64,000 nt of DNA from Tissierella sp. Yu-01 (GTDB taxonomy: Bacteria > Bacillota > Clostridia > Tissierellales > Tissierellaceae), in NCBI RefSeq assembly GCF_029537395.1, contig NZ_CP120677.1, positions 434,001 to 498,000 on the forward strand. The letters run 5' to 3'. How positions within the stretch are numbered: position 1 is the stretch's first letter; each line of letters begins with the position of its first letter. Position numbers and translations under genes: made by a program. Of this stretch, positions 49,688 to 59,105 are shown in pieces. A model generated the notes under the pieces. The model had not been told where the DNA came from and did no database searches. It was given only the letters and a program-made list of their open reading frames with translations.

Positions 49688-50669
49688 AGTCTTCTTCTGA
49701 ATCACTATCAAATCTTTCTGCACCTAGTCTGAACTTGTGTCTCCTACAGTCTTCATCTGGACTGGTTTCATTGTCTTCATCAATCTGTCTAGGGAAAAGG
49801 GTTGGGAATGATGAACAAATTGGAGATACTTCTGGTGATAGTTCGGGGAATCCTGTTGATAAAACACACAACTGAACTGGTACTATTATTTTTTTCTCAC
49901 AAGTTATACAAAGAGCAATTATTAAATCAATTCTTATTTCTCCTGTTTCAGGACAAACATCTATATCTCTAGTGATACTATTAGTTCCTAATCTAGTTTC
50001 GCAATTCACATTACAGAATTCTGCAAATCTAGGGAAGAATGCTGAATCATGAACTGATGGTATACATAATTCAAAGAAGTTAGTTAAAACAATTGGAGAT
50101 TGAATTGTAGCTATTGGAACATTAGCAGTGATTGTGAAAGTTCTTCTTCTGTCTCTAGAATCTAAGATCAATAGGTCGATTTCAATTACTACATTACCAC
50201 TTAATCTAACTCTTTGAGTTCCAAATACAGGAGTACCTCTTTCTTCATCATCACATTCTGAAGTGTCAGCGTAGATTAATTTTTGTGAAGTAAAACCATC
50301 TGGTCCAACTACTTCAACACATTCACCATTTTCTTTTCTTACAAATTCTCCACCAGAAAGAATAGTATCTGGATCAATATTGAAATTACGAGGGTCTTTT
50401 ATATTTGATGGATTAAAGAATCTTCTACATCTAATTTCTAAAGCCCTTAATATTCTAGATCCTTCAGGAAGATTTGGTGTAAATCTTACATTGTTAACTG
50501 TACTAAGTGCCTGTAGATTTACTAAAGTTGCATCATAAACTTTTTGTACATAAATTGGTTCAGTAACTACGTTTCTTAAAGTACCGTCCCATTCGCATCC
50601 TGTGTTAGCATCACAACATCTATCGGTTATAACATCTGGATCGATATCTGGTCGATATTTTGAACCCAT
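49686..50669 (-). CDS. Cys-rich hypothetical, possible spore-surface protein
   Basis: 327 residues, unrecognised. The ATG is preceded by AGAGGAGG. A TTG 18 bases upstream overlaps that site. About 20 Cys spread along the sequence, with clustered pairs near the start (DRCCDANTGCEW) and repeated in the C-terminal half (FCNVNCETR, LCITCEKKI). Extended beta-type segments between them are followed by an acidic tail (FDSDSEED). No signal peptide or membrane helix. High Cys content without a signal fits spore-coat or exosporium proteins of Clostridia, but this is inference. It is monocistronic. Confidence 0.78.
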   Translation of the reverse strand: MGSKYRPDIDPDVITDRCCDANTGCEWDGTLRNVVTEPIYVQKVYDATLVNLQALSTVNNVRFTPNLPEGSRILRALEIRCRRFFNPSNIKDPRNFNIDPDTILSGGEFVRKENGECVEVVGPDGFTSQKLIYADTSECDDEERGTPVFGTQRVRLSGNVVIEIDLLILDSRDRRRTFTITANVPIATIQSPIVLTNFFELCIPSVHDSAFFPRFAEFCNVNCETRLGTNSITRDIDVCPETGEIRIDLIIALCITCEKKIIVPVQLCVLSTGFPELSPEVSPICSSFPTLFPRQIDEDNETSPDEDCRRHKFRLGAERFDSDSEED

Positions 50670-50798
50670 AATATTTCCTCCTCTCAAGGTTTTAATTTCC
50701 TCAATTTAATATATTCTATCTATAATAATAGTGTTACAACTCTCATAAATATAAGTAATACATAGATGGTTAAATTAAAATATTTAAGAGGTGAAAAA

Positions 50799-51818
50799 AT
50801 GACATTTTATAATAATAAAATTATAGTTGCAGAAATATCCAAAGATGGAATATACATAGCTAGAAAGGTTCAGGATAATATTCAGATAGAATATATTAAA
50901 GAAAATACTAAAAATTTTTTGAAAGATATAGCTGTTTCTGAGGTTATTGGTGATTTTGATATAGATTTAGATATAAACAAAAAAATTAATATTATTTACT
51001 CAGATAGAATAGATGGTTTACAACTGTATAGATTCAAAGGTAATACTATGGAGTTAATACAAATACCTCATGAGGTTAATTCCAGATTATATGAAATGAA
51101 TTTAATAAATACAGAGGATACTAATAATATTTTTTTTATGCAGCCTACTATTGAAAAACAAATATATAGGATATATCATCATTTTCTTCAAAATGATGTA
51201 ATTAAGGAGTTTATAGTAGATGATGTAAAAACATTTAATATAATTAATCCCTTAAGGATAATAAAATACGAAAAGGGATTAATTATTGCTTATTACTATG
51301 AAAATCAAATATGTACAAAAATATTTGATATTGATAAAAGTCAGTGGTCACCATCCTTAATACTTACTGATAATGTAAACAAATTATATTTAGATATTAT
51401 GTTCTATGAGGATAGATTACACCTTGTATATTCTGAGTATGATAATGAAAACTTCAGGATAAAATATGAGAGATTTCTTTTCAATAAAGATTATATATTA
51501 AAAGAGACTGAAGAGTATTTATCAGATAATGATAATAACGTAGATCCAATTCTTATAAAAGTAGGAAGTAAGCTTTGGGTATGTTGGAGAAATTCAAATC
51601 AAATTTATAGTGTATTTAGTACTGATAATGGGATAGTATGGAGTGATATATATCTATGGGAGGATACAAAGAAAATGGATTTAGTTAAATATAAATATAT
51701 TACAAATATAGATGATGAAAGAGTAGTAATTGATTACTCTTATGGTTCATTAAAAGATATAAGATTTGTAGGATTTGATGATATAAAAAAAGCTAAGTTA
51801 TACCAACAAAGAAAGTGA
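50799..51818 (+). CDS. Hypothetical protein, propeller-like
   Basis: 339 residues, unrecognised. The start is this ATG, with AAGAGGTG five bases upstream. An ATG 33 bases earlier has no RBS. No signal peptide or membrane helix. Sequence is beta-rich with several short repeated patterns of the type RLHLVYSEYDNENFRIKYE, LIIAYYYENQICTKIFD and KLWVCWRNSNQIYSVFSTDN, as in sialidase-like propeller blades. It is divergent from the Cys-rich gene, so the two may share regulation, possibly sporulation. Confidence 0.75.
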   Translation: MTFYNNKIIVAEISKDGIYIARKVQDNIQIEYIKENTKNFLKDIAVSEVIGDFDIDLDINKKINIIYSDRIDGLQLYRFKGNTMELIQIPHEVNSRLYEMNLINTEDTNNIFFMQPTIEKQIYRIYHHFLQNDVIKEFIVDDVKTFNIINPLRIIKYEKGLIIAYYYENQICTKIFDIDKSQWSPSLILTDNVNKLYLDIMFYEDRLHLVYSEYDNENFRIKYERFLFNKDYILKETEEYLSDNDNNVDPILIKVGSKLWVCWRNSNQIYSVFSTDNGIVWSDIYLWEDTKKMDLVKYKYITNIDDERVVIDYSYGSLKDIRFVGFDDIKKAKLYQQRK

Positions 51819-51838
51819 TTAAATTACTAATCACTTTC
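51811..51838. terminator. Bidirectional terminator
   Basis: Stem GAAAGTGATTA/TAATCACTTTC around a six-base loop. The stop codons of both convergent genes lie in it. Confidence 0.65.
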
Positions 51839-52823
51839 ATCTAACATTATATTCAAATAGCTCCTTTATCTCATTTAAATCTTGAGTTTTTCCCAAGATA
51901 ATCATTAATTTTATTCTTGCCTTCTGACCTGGTAAAAATCCACCAAATAGGACTCCAACATCTCTTAAGTTCCTTCCACCACCTTCATAACCATATGTAT
52001 CTAATACTCTTCCTGTATAGCATCTTGATACCATTACGACTGGTATTTTGTTTTGAATTGCTTTTATTACTCCAGGCATCATTGCTGGTGGAACATTTCC
52101 TCGACCAAGTGCTTCAATTACTATTCCCTTATATCCAGCATTAATATAAAAATTAAAAATGTCTGATTCCATCCCAGGACCACATTTGATTAGAGCGACC
52201 TTTTCCTCTAAAATATTAGTATCTATAAATTGGCTTATTGTTTTTTCTCTATAAAATATAACCTCATCATTATCCACAATTCCCAAAGGCCCGAATTCAG
52301 GCGATTTAAAAGTATCAAGGGATAAGGTATTAGTTTTAGTAACTTCACTTGCAGCATTTACCTCATTATTCATAACTACTAATACACCTTTGTTACGTGA
52401 TTTAGAAGATATAGCAGTACATATTGCAGCTGATAAATTACTTGAACCATCATATCCTAACTCCGAATGATTTCTCATAGCCCCTATTACAATAATAGGT
52501 TTTTCCGATTTTACTACCATATCTAATAGAAATGCTGTTTCTTCTAAAGTGTCAGTTCCATGGGTAATGATAATTCCTGTAATATCATCTCTTGAAATAT
52601 TCTTCTTTACCACATTTGCAAGCTTCATCATTAATCCTGGAGTTATGTGTGGACTAGGTAAATTACAAAAATTTAGAACCTCGATATCAGCATAATTTTT
52701 AATATTTGTTACTGTTGAAATTATCTCGTCAGCATTTAATGCGGGTATTGCTGCATGAAGATTTGGGTCTATTTTCATTGCTATAGTACCACCAGTAAAG
52801 ATAACTAGTACCTTATTAGTCAT
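51837..52823 (-). CDS. ansA: L-asparaginase
   Basis: 328 residues, type I/II asparaginase fold. The first catalytic Thr is in FTGGTIAMK near the N-terminus, and the second Thr-Asp pair is in THGTDTLEETAF. PIVIGAMRNHSELG and the loop VVMVSRCYTGRV are family landmarks. No signal peptide, so it is cytoplasmic, hydrolysing L-asparagine to aspartate and ammonia. A structured transcript with its own terminator lies upstream on the same strand and may control it. Confidence 0.93.
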   Translation of the reverse strand: MTNKVLVIFTGGTIAMKIDPNLHAAIPALNADEIISTVTNIKNYADIEVLNFCNLPSPHITPGLMMKLANVVKKNISRDDITGIIITHGTDTLEETAFLLDMVVKSEKPIIVIGAMRNHSELGYDGSSNLSAAICTAISSKSRNKGVLVVMNNEVNAASEVTKTNTLSLDTFKSPEFGPLGIVDNDEVIFYREKTISQFIDTNILEEKVALIKCGPGMESDIFNFYINAGYKGIVIEALGRGNVPPAMMPGVIKAIQNKIPVVMVSRCYTGRVLDTYGYEGGGRNLRDVGVLFGGFLPGQKARIKLMIILGKTQDLNEIKELFEYNVR

Positions 52824-52906
52824 TATAACTCCTCCTTAATTACGATATGAATCTATCATCTATATTAATATTACCATATTTTTATGTAGAATGTATAAAA
52901 CGACAT

Positions 52907-53017
52907 AAAAAAAAGGCTCCAAAAGGAGCCTGTCATCCTTAAAAGGATGGAACTTAACCGTTCAAAAGGGGTATTGGGAATAGAGATCTTATTCGAGGTT
53001 ACCAGGGGGATAACCTC
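52907..53017 (-). ncRNA. Predicted short structured RNA or attenuated ansA leader
   Basis: On the minus strand a good promoter (TTGCAG, 17 bases, TATAAT, 53052 down to 53024) and a strong terminator bound about 111 bases. Inside are three hairpins in series: GAGGTTA/TAACCTC, CATCCTT/AAGGATG and the terminator stem AGGCTCC/GGAGCCT with a T run. No reading frame of note. The ansA start is 84 bases beyond the terminator, so this may be a free small RNA or a riboswitch-like attenuator. I match it to no known class. Confidence 0.6.
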
Positions 53018-53023
53018 TATTAA

Positions 53024-53052
53024 ATTATAACAAAATACGACAAAACCTGCAA
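53024..53052 (-). promoter_or_regulatory. Promoter of the short RNA/ansA leader
   Basis: Minus-strand TTGCAG (53052-53047), 17 bases, TATAAT (53029-53024). Confidence 0.65.
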
Positions 53053-53285
53053 TATTTTTTTAGTGCATCATATTGTTAATAATGTAAAATTATACTTCAA
53101 TATACTTTACAAATCCTATATAATGAAATTAAAGATATTCTATACTTCTCAAGATGTATTTAGCGATTTTAAGGATTTAACTAAAAGATATTAAAATAGA
53201 TAATACTATAAGTATTGGTATATATCTACAATATTAGACAAGGGATATGTGATAAATAAAGATTAGGATATTAGGAGATGGGAAA

Positions 53286-54440
53286 TTGATATATTTAGAT
53301 AATTGTGCAACAACTAAACCTAGGAAGGAAGTAGTAGATGCTATGGCAGATGCTCTAGCAAATGAGTATGGTAATCCATCATCACTTCACCGACTAGGCT
53401 TAAAAACTGAAAAAAGGATCAAGGAAGCTAGAGAAATAATTGCAAATTATTTAAGAATAGAAAGCAAAGAATTGTATTTTACATCTGGTGGGACTGAAAG
53501 TAATAATATTGCAATACAGAGTATTGCAAAAAAGTTCTCAAGAAAAGGGAAACATATTATAACTACAAAATTTGAGCATCCGTCTATTTTAAATGTATTT
53601 AAATATTTAGAAGATGAGGGTTTCAATGTAAGTTTTTTAGATGTAGATCAGAATGGTTATATAGACCTTGATACTTTAGCAAAGACTATAAAAGAAGATA
53701 CCATATTGGTTTCTATTATTCATGTAAATAACGAAATTGGTTCATTACAAGATATAAAAGGTATTAAGGAAGTAATCAATAATTCAATTTCAAAACCTAT
53801 TTTACATGTAGATGGGATACAATCTTTTGGGAAAGTTGAATTTTCTTTAAAGGCTCTTGACGTGGATACATATTCTTTCAGTGGTCATAAGGTATATGGA
53901 CCTAAAGGAATAGGTGGACTTTATATAAATAAAAGATTAAAATTGAATCCTATAGTCTTTGGTGGGAACCAAGAAAGTGGACTGAGATCAGGAACGGAAA
54001 ATGTTCCAGGTATAATTGGTTTAGGCGAAGCTGTAAAAATTTTAACTAAAAATGCAAAGATGGAAGCTCAGAGTGCTTTTGAATTAAAAAGGTACATGGC
54101 AAGTAGGATAATAAATGAAATTGATGATGTAAAAATAAATACAAGCGTAGATAATACTTCTTCACCTTATATATTAAGTATAACATTTAGAGGCACGAGA
54201 GGTGAAGTATTACTTCATTATTTAGAGGAGAAGGATATATATGTTTCTACATCATCAGCTTGTTCCTCAAAAGGTACAACAAAGAGCCATGTGCTTAAAG
54301 CAATTAATTTATGTGATAAGGACATAGAAGGAACAATTAGATTTTGTCTATCCTATGAGATTTCAAAAGAGGATATTGATTATACTATTGAGCAATTGAA
54401 ATACGCAGTGAATGATATAAGAAGCATTATGAGGAGATGA
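53286..54440 (+). CDS. Cysteine desulfurase (NifS/IscS type)
   Basis: 384 residues. PLP enzyme that takes sulfur from cysteine. Schiff-base Lys202 is in SFSGHKVYGPKG, and the persulfide Cys326 is in STSSACSSKGT. TSGGTESNN is the PLP phosphate region. Start TTG with GGAG upstream (an ATG is absent at the conserved YLDNCATT end). It directly precedes thiI (four bases), so it most likely serves tRNA thiolation, like Bacillus NifZ. Confidence 0.94.
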   Translation: MIYLDNCATTKPRKEVVDAMADALANEYGNPSSLHRLGLKTEKRIKEAREIIANYLRIESKELYFTSGGTESNNIAIQSIAKKFSRKGKHIITTKFEHPSILNVFKYLEDEGFNVSFLDVDQNGYIDLDTLAKTIKEDTILVSIIHVNNEIGSLQDIKGIKEVINNSISKPILHVDGIQSFGKVEFSLKALDVDTYSFSGHKVYGPKGIGGLYINKRLKLNPIVFGGNQESGLRSGTENVPGIIGLGEAVKILTKNAKMEAQSAFELKRYMASRIINEIDDVKINTSVDNTSSPYILSITFRGTRGEVLLHYLEEKDIYVSTSSACSSKGTTKSHVLKAINLCDKDIEGTIRFCLSYEISKEDIDYTIEQLKYAVNDIRSIMRR

Positions 54441-54444
54441 TGTA

Positions 54445-55611
54445 TTGGATAAGGTTATAAGTGTGAGTCTTGGTGAAATTATATTAAAGGGACTTAATAG
54501 AAAATATTTTGAAGACAAATTAGTTAAGCAAATAAGAAAAGCAATTAATGATATAGGGTTTGATAAAATCTATAAGGAACAGGGAAAGATATATATTGAA
54601 GCTGCAGAATCTAATTTCCCACAGATGATAAATAGACTTAAGAAGGTATTTGGATTAGTATATATAAGTCCATGTATAAGAGTAGAAAAGGATATGGATA
54701 AAATAGGCTTAGCATCAATTGAAGTTATAAAAGATAAACTTAGTAGTAATCCATTTTCAACTTTTAAAGTAGAAACAAATAGAGCTGATAAAAAATTTCC
54801 GGCTACATCACCTGAGGTTTCTAGGGAAATGGGAGGCGTTATTCTTAGGAATTTTAATAATCTTAAAGTCGATGTTCACAATCCAGATGTATATTTATAT
54901 ATAGATATAAAACAGAATGGTTCATATATATATACTGATAGAGTCAAGGGATACGGCGGCTTGCCACTTGGTACAAATGGGAAGGCTTTATTGCTTTTAT
55001 CAGGCGGAATTGATAGTCCTGTAGCTGGATTCATGATGGCTAAACGTGGGGTGGAAATTAGTTGTGTGCATTATCATTCTTATCCATTTACCTCTGAGAG
55101 GGCAGAAGAAAAGGTAAAGGATTTAGCACAAATTTTATCAAGATATATGGGTCAAATAAAGATGTATAGTGTAAATTTGATAAATATACAAAAGGAAATA
55201 AATAAAAATTGTCCTGAAGATGAGATGACGATTCTCTCTAGAAGATTTATGATGAGAATTGCTGAAAGAATTGCGGAGCAGAATGATTACAATGCATTAA
55301 TAACTGGAGAGAATCTAGGGCAAGTAGCTAGTCAGACGATCTATGGATTAAATGTTACAAACAGGTCAGTTAATTTACCAGTATTTAGACCTTTAATTGG
55401 ATTTGATAAAGTTGACATTATTGATGTAGCTAAGGATATAGAAACATACGAAACATCAATTCAACCATTTGAGGATTGTTGTACTGTATTTTTACCAAAA
55501 CATCCTGTCACAAGACCTAAGGTTGAAGATATAGAAAAATCTGAAGAAGTTTTAGATGTTGATGGTTTAATCGAAGATGCAATAAATAATATGAAGATTT
55601 ATACAATATAG
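54445..55611 (+). CDS. thiI: tRNA 4-thiouridine synthase ThiI
   Basis: 388 residues. N-terminal ferredoxin-like and THUMP domains (about 1-165), PP-loop ATPase with LLLLSGGIDSPVAGFMMAKR, and an FEDCCTVF Cys pair near the C-terminus. It makes s4U8 in tRNA. The C-terminal rhodanese domain of enteric ThiI is missing, as in most Firmicutes, where a partner desulfurase supplies the persulfide, here the preceding gene. TTG start, four bases after that gene's stop. Confidence 0.94.
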   Translation: MDKVISVSLGEIILKGLNRKYFEDKLVKQIRKAINDIGFDKIYKEQGKIYIEAAESNFPQMINRLKKVFGLVYISPCIRVEKDMDKIGLASIEVIKDKLSSNPFSTFKVETNRADKKFPATSPEVSREMGGVILRNFNNLKVDVHNPDVYLYIDIKQNGSYIYTDRVKGYGGLPLGTNGKALLLLSGGIDSPVAGFMMAKRGVEISCVHYHSYPFTSERAEEKVKDLAQILSRYMGQIKMYSVNLINIQKEINKNCPEDEMTILSRRFMMRIAERIAEQNDYNALITGENLGQVASQTIYGLNVTNRSVNLPVFRPLIGFDKVDIIDVAKDIETYETSIQPFEDCCTVFLPKHPVTRPKVEDIEKSEEVLDVDGLIEDAINNMKIYTI

Positions 55612-55623
55612 AACTAACACAAT

Positions 55624-55676
55624 AAAAAGCAACCATAAATAATGATTTTTAATCAATATTTATGGTTGCTTTTTTG
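55624..55676 (+). terminator. Terminator after thiI
   Basis: AAAAAGCAACCATAAATA pairs with TATTTATGGTTGCTTTTT, then more T. Confidence 0.88.
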
Positions 55677-55769
55677 TTGTAAATTTATATTAAACTTCAA
55701 GTTTAAACAGTTCATGAAATGTGTGTAATTTTAGAAGAAAAATTAGATTTAAAATTTGCAAAAAAGATA

Positions 55770-55799
55770 TTGACACACTATATAAAAATAATTTATAAT
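55770..55799 (+). promoter_or_regulatory. Promoter of the pot operon
   Basis: TTGACA (55770-55775), 18 bases, TATAAT (55794-55799). Confidence 0.75.
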
Positions 55800-55828
55800 G
55801 GTGTAGTTCATAAAAAGTTTAGTAACAA

Positions 55829-55866
55829 TAAACTATTAGTTTAATATACTTGTCTAGTAATACTAG
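55829..55866 (+). promoter_or_regulatory. Two palindromes, candidate operators of the XRE-cupin regulator
   Basis: TAAACTA-T-TAGTTTA (55829-55843) and CTAGTA-A-TACTAG (55854-55866) lie between promoter and start codon. The second touches the AGGAGG site, so a bound protein would block transcription or translation. Confidence 0.55.
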
Positions 55867-55876
55867 GAGGATAGTA

Positions 55877-56416
55877 ATGAATATAGGGGAGAAAATTAAG
55901 AGATTGAGGGTAAAGAACTCTCTTACTCAAGAAGAATTAGCGGATAGATGTGAATTGACAAAGGGGTTTATATCTCAGGTTGAAAGAGACCTTACATCAC
56001 CTTCAATAGCAACTTTGGTTGATATTTTAGAAGGGTTGGGTACGAATCTAAAAGATTTCTTTAATGAAACCGTTGACGAAAAATTAGTATTTACAAAAGA
56101 TGATGTTTTTGAAAGCGAAAATTCGGAATTAAAATATACTTTGAAATGGTTGATACCTAATGCTCAAAAAAATAATATGGAACCTATATTGTTTGAGTTA
56201 GAACCAGAGGGTAGATCCAAAGAAGACTTTCCCCATCAGGGTGAGGAGTTTGGATATGTAATTCAAGGTAGTATTTATCTACATGTTGGGAATGAAAAAC
56301 TAAAGGTCAAAAAAGGAGAGAGTTTTTATTTTAAAGCTAACTCAAATCACTATATTACAAATGCTGGGAAGACAAAGGCATCGGTTATCTGGGTGAGTAC
56401 ACCACCTAATTTTTAG
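55877..56416 (+). CDS. XRE-family regulator with cupin domain
   Basis: 179 residues: HTH_3 domain (about 2-60; EKIKRLRVKNSLTQEELADR, KGFISQVERDLTSPS) and a C-terminal cupin (PHQGEEFGYVIQGSIYLHVG, KGESFYFKANSNHYITN). The start is this ATG eight bases after AGGAGG. An upstream TTG has no site. PuuR-type proteins of this build sense putrescine-like ligands. It is the first gene of the potABCD operon, so it probably senses polyamines and represses its own operon through the palindromes before it. Confidence 0.93.
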   Translation: MNIGEKIKRLRVKNSLTQEELADRCELTKGFISQVERDLTSPSIATLVDILEGLGTNLKDFFNETVDEKLVFTKDDVFESENSELKYTLKWLIPNAQKNNMEPILFELEPEGRSKEDFPHQGEEFGYVIQGSIYLHVGNEKLKVKKGESFYFKANSNHYITNAGKTKASVIWVSTPPNF

Positions 56417-56437
56417 TATTAAGGAGGAAACAAGGAA

Positions 56438-57487
56438 TTGGATAGACAACATATTGTTGATTTAAATCATATTTCCATGGAATATGGAGGAGTAACTGTA
56501 TTAGATAATATAAATCTATATATAAAAGAAAATGAATTTTTGACTCTATTAGGTCCTAGTGGTTGTGGTAAAACGACTACTCTTCGTATAATTGGTGGAT
56601 TTGAAAGACCTACTAAAGGTAATGTAATATTTGAAGGTAAAGATATAACAGAAGTTCCGCCATATGAAAGGCAAATAAATACTGTATTTCAAAAATATGC
56701 TTTGTTTCCTCATCTAGATGTTTTTGATAATATTGCATTCGGACTAAAAATTAAGAAGTTACCAAAAAGTGTAATCAAGGAAAAGGTTGAAGAAATGCTA
56801 AGATTAGTAAATCTTCAAGGGTTTGATAGAAGATCAATAGATTCTCTAAGTGGAGGGCAACAGCAAAGAATTGCTATAGCTAGAGCTTTAGTTAACGAAC
56901 CTAAGGTGCTGTTGCTTGATGAACCTTTAGGAGCTTTAGATTTAAAACTTAGGAAAGAAATGCAAAACGAGTTAAAAAATATGCAAAAAAGATTAGGAAT
57001 TACGTTTATATATGTTACACATGATCAGGAAGAAGCCCTTACTATGTCTGATACAATTGTGGTCATGGACAAAGGTAAAATACAACAAATTGGTAGTCCA
57101 ATAGATATTTATAATGAACCAAAAAATGCTTTTGTAGCCAAATTTATAGGTGAAAGCAACATCGTTGACGGAATTATGCACAAGGATTACCAAGTAGAAT
57201 TTTCAGGAAGAGTGTTTAATTGTGTTGATAAAGGATTTGCCAAGAACGAACTAGTAGAGATAGTTATAAGACCAGAGGATGTTGATATAGTACCTTCTGA
57301 GAAGGGTATGCTAACTGGAATTGTAGAATCGGTTACTTTTAAGGGTGTTCATTATGAAATGCTTGTTAAGAATAAAGACATAATGTGGATGATACATTCT
57401 ACAATAGCAAAAGAAGTTGGTGCGCAAATAGGCATGGATATACTTCCAGAAAACATTCATATTATGAAGAAGGTGACTGATAGATGA
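56438..57487 (+). CDS. potA: PotA, polyamine ABC transporter ATPase
   Basis: 349 residues, TTG start with AAGGAGG upstream. NBD with Walker [11 protein letters not shown]-loop [12 protein letters not shown], signature LSGGQQQR, Walker [13 protein letters not shown] and switch THDQEEA. The C-terminal TOBE domain ([13 protein letters not shown]). It powers spermidine/putrescine import with PotB, PotC and PotD encoded after it. The end overlaps potB by four bases. Confidence 0.94.
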   Translation: MDRQHIVDLNHISMEYGGVTVLDNINLYIKENEFLTLLGPSGCGKTTTLRIIGGFERPTKGNVIFEGKDITEVPPYERQINTVFQKYALFPHLDVFDNIAFGLKIKKLPKSVIKEKVEEMLRLVNLQGFDRRSIDSLSGGQQQRIAIARALVNEPKVLLLDEPLGALDLKLRKEMQNELKNMQKRLGITFIYVTHDQEEALTMSDTIVVMDKGKIQQIGSPIDIYNEPKNAFVAKFIGESNIVDGIMHKDYQVEFSGRVFNCVDKGFAKNELVEIVIRPEDVDIVPSEKGMLTGIVESVTFKGVHYEMLVKNKDIMWMIHSTIAKEVGAQIGMDILPENIHIMKKVTDR

Positions 57488-58326
57488 AGTTAAAGAGGTT
57501 CTCGATTCCATATATATTGTGGTTAATCATATTTATTGTTATACCTTTATTCTTAATAGTTTCATATGCATTTTCTATCGGAGACAGCCAACATATTAGT
57601 ACATTCAAATTTAGTTTGGAGAATTTTGAAAGATTTATCTCTTCTCCAATATATATCAAAGTGTTAATAAGGTCAGTTAGATTGGCATTGGTTTCAACTA
57701 TAGTATGTTTGGCTTTAGGATATCCAATAGCATATATAATTTCCAAGGAAAAGCCAAAAAAAAGGAATGTAATGATTTTAATGTTTGTTATACCAATGTG
57801 GATGAACTTTCTTTTGAGAACATATGCTTGGCTTACTTTATTGGGAAAAGGTGGAATTATAAATATTTTTATTACTAAGCTAGGATTTCAACCGCTAGAT
57901 TTATTATATAATGATACATCTGTTTTGTTAGGAATGGTTTATAACTTCTTACCATTTATGGTTTTACCTATTTTTTCTGTACTGACTAAAATTGATATTA
58001 GGTTAATAGAAGCTGCGGAAGACCTGGGAGCAAACAAAATCAAAACCTTCATGAAGGTTATTTTTCCATTGAGTCTACCTGGCGTAATCACAGGGATCTC
58101 AATGGTATTTATACCGGCAGTAAGTACATTTATAATATCAAGTTTATTAGGTGGAAATAAGGCAAACTTAATAGGTAATATAATTGAACAACAATTTAGA
58201 TATACTGGTGATTGGCATTTCGGATCAGCTATGTCAATTATTTTGATGATTTTCATATTGCTTACTATGGCTTTAACATCTAAATTTGATAAAGAAAAAG
58301 AAGGAGAGGGTGGAGGATTATGGTAG
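57484..58326 (+). CDS. potB: PotB, polyamine ABC transporter permease
   Basis: 280 residues with six membrane segments and the EAA loop ([22 protein letters not shown]) that contacts Pot[12 protein letters not shown] is typical of PotB. It overlaps potA by four and potC by seven bases. Confidence 0.92.
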   Translation: MKLKRFSIPYILWLIIFIVIPLFLIVSYAFSIGDSQHISTFKFSLENFERFISSPIYIKVLIRSVRLALVSTIVCLALGYPIAYIISKEKPKKRNVMILMFVIPMWMNFLLRTYAWLTLLGKGGIINIFITKLGFQPLDLLYNDTSVLLGMVYNFLPFMVLPIFSVLTKIDIRLIEAAEDLGANKIKTFMKVIFPLSLPGVITGISMVFIPAVSTFIISSLLGGNKANLIGNIIEQQFRYTGDWHFGSAMSIILMIFILLTMALTSKFDKEKEGEGGGLW

Positions 58327-59102
58327 ATAAAATTGTTAAGAAATTATATACCTTTTTAATATTTTTATTCCTCTACGCTCCAATAATAGTTTTGATTGTA
58401 TTTTCATTTAATAATTCAAAATCTCGTGGAGTATGGAGTGGATTTACATTTAAGTGGTATATTGAACTGTTTAACAACAGCCAGATATTAAAAGCATTAT
58501 ACAATACTATATTAATAGCTGTAACAACTTCAATAATATCAACAGTTGCTGGAACTATTGCTGCAATAGGTATATTTTATACAAGCGGTTTAAGCAAGAA
58601 GATAATATTAAACCTGAATTATATGCCGGTACTAAATCCGGATATAGTAACTGCAGTATCACTTATGACCTTATATCGATTTTTTAAAATTGATTTTGGT
58701 TTGTTAACTATGTTGTTGTCACATATCACTTTTTGTTTGCCCTACGTAATATTATCCATACTGCCTAAATTAAAGCAAATGAATAAACATTTGCCAGAAG
58801 CAGCAATGGATTTAGGAGCAACTCCTATGTATGCATTAAGAAAGGTAATAATTCCTGAGATAATGCCAGGGATTATTACAGGTGGGCTTATGGCATTTAC
58901 ATTATCCATAGATGATTTTGTAATTAGTTTTTTTAATACAGGACATGGAGTTTCAAACTTAAGCATAGAGATTTTTTCTATGGCAAGAAGGGGAATAAAC
59001 CCGGTTATTAATGCTTTATCAACTTTGATGTTTATTGGTATGTTAATACTATTGTTGATAATCAATAAAAGAACAGACAAAAATATTGAAGAAAGAGGGT
59101 AA
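58320..59102 (+). CDS. potC: PotC, polyamine ABC transporter permease
   Basis: 260 residues, six membrane segments, with EAA loop (EAAMDLGATPMYALRKVIIP) and TLSIDDFVISFF typical of PotC. It forms the membrane channel with PotB. Confidence 0.93.
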   Translation: MVDKIVKKLYTFLIFLFLYAPIIVLIVFSFNNSKSRGVWSGFTFKWYIELFNNSQILKALYNTILIAVTTSIISTVAGTIAAIGIFYTSGLSKKIILNLNYMPVLNPDIVTAVSLMTLYRFFKIDFGLLTMLLSHITFCLPYVILSILPKLKQMNKHLPEAAMDLGATPMYALRKVIIPEIMPGIITGGLMAFTLSIDDFVISFFNTGHGVSNLSIEIFSMARRGINPVINALSTLMFIGMLILLLIINKRTDKNIEERG

Positions 59103-59105
59103 AAA

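Noticed and set aside
52907-52980. T-box leader read on the plus strand (AGGATGGAACTTAACCG)
   Set aside because: Lacks the full AGGGTGGNACCGCG box and a downstream terminator on that strand; promoter and T run fit the minus strand instead.
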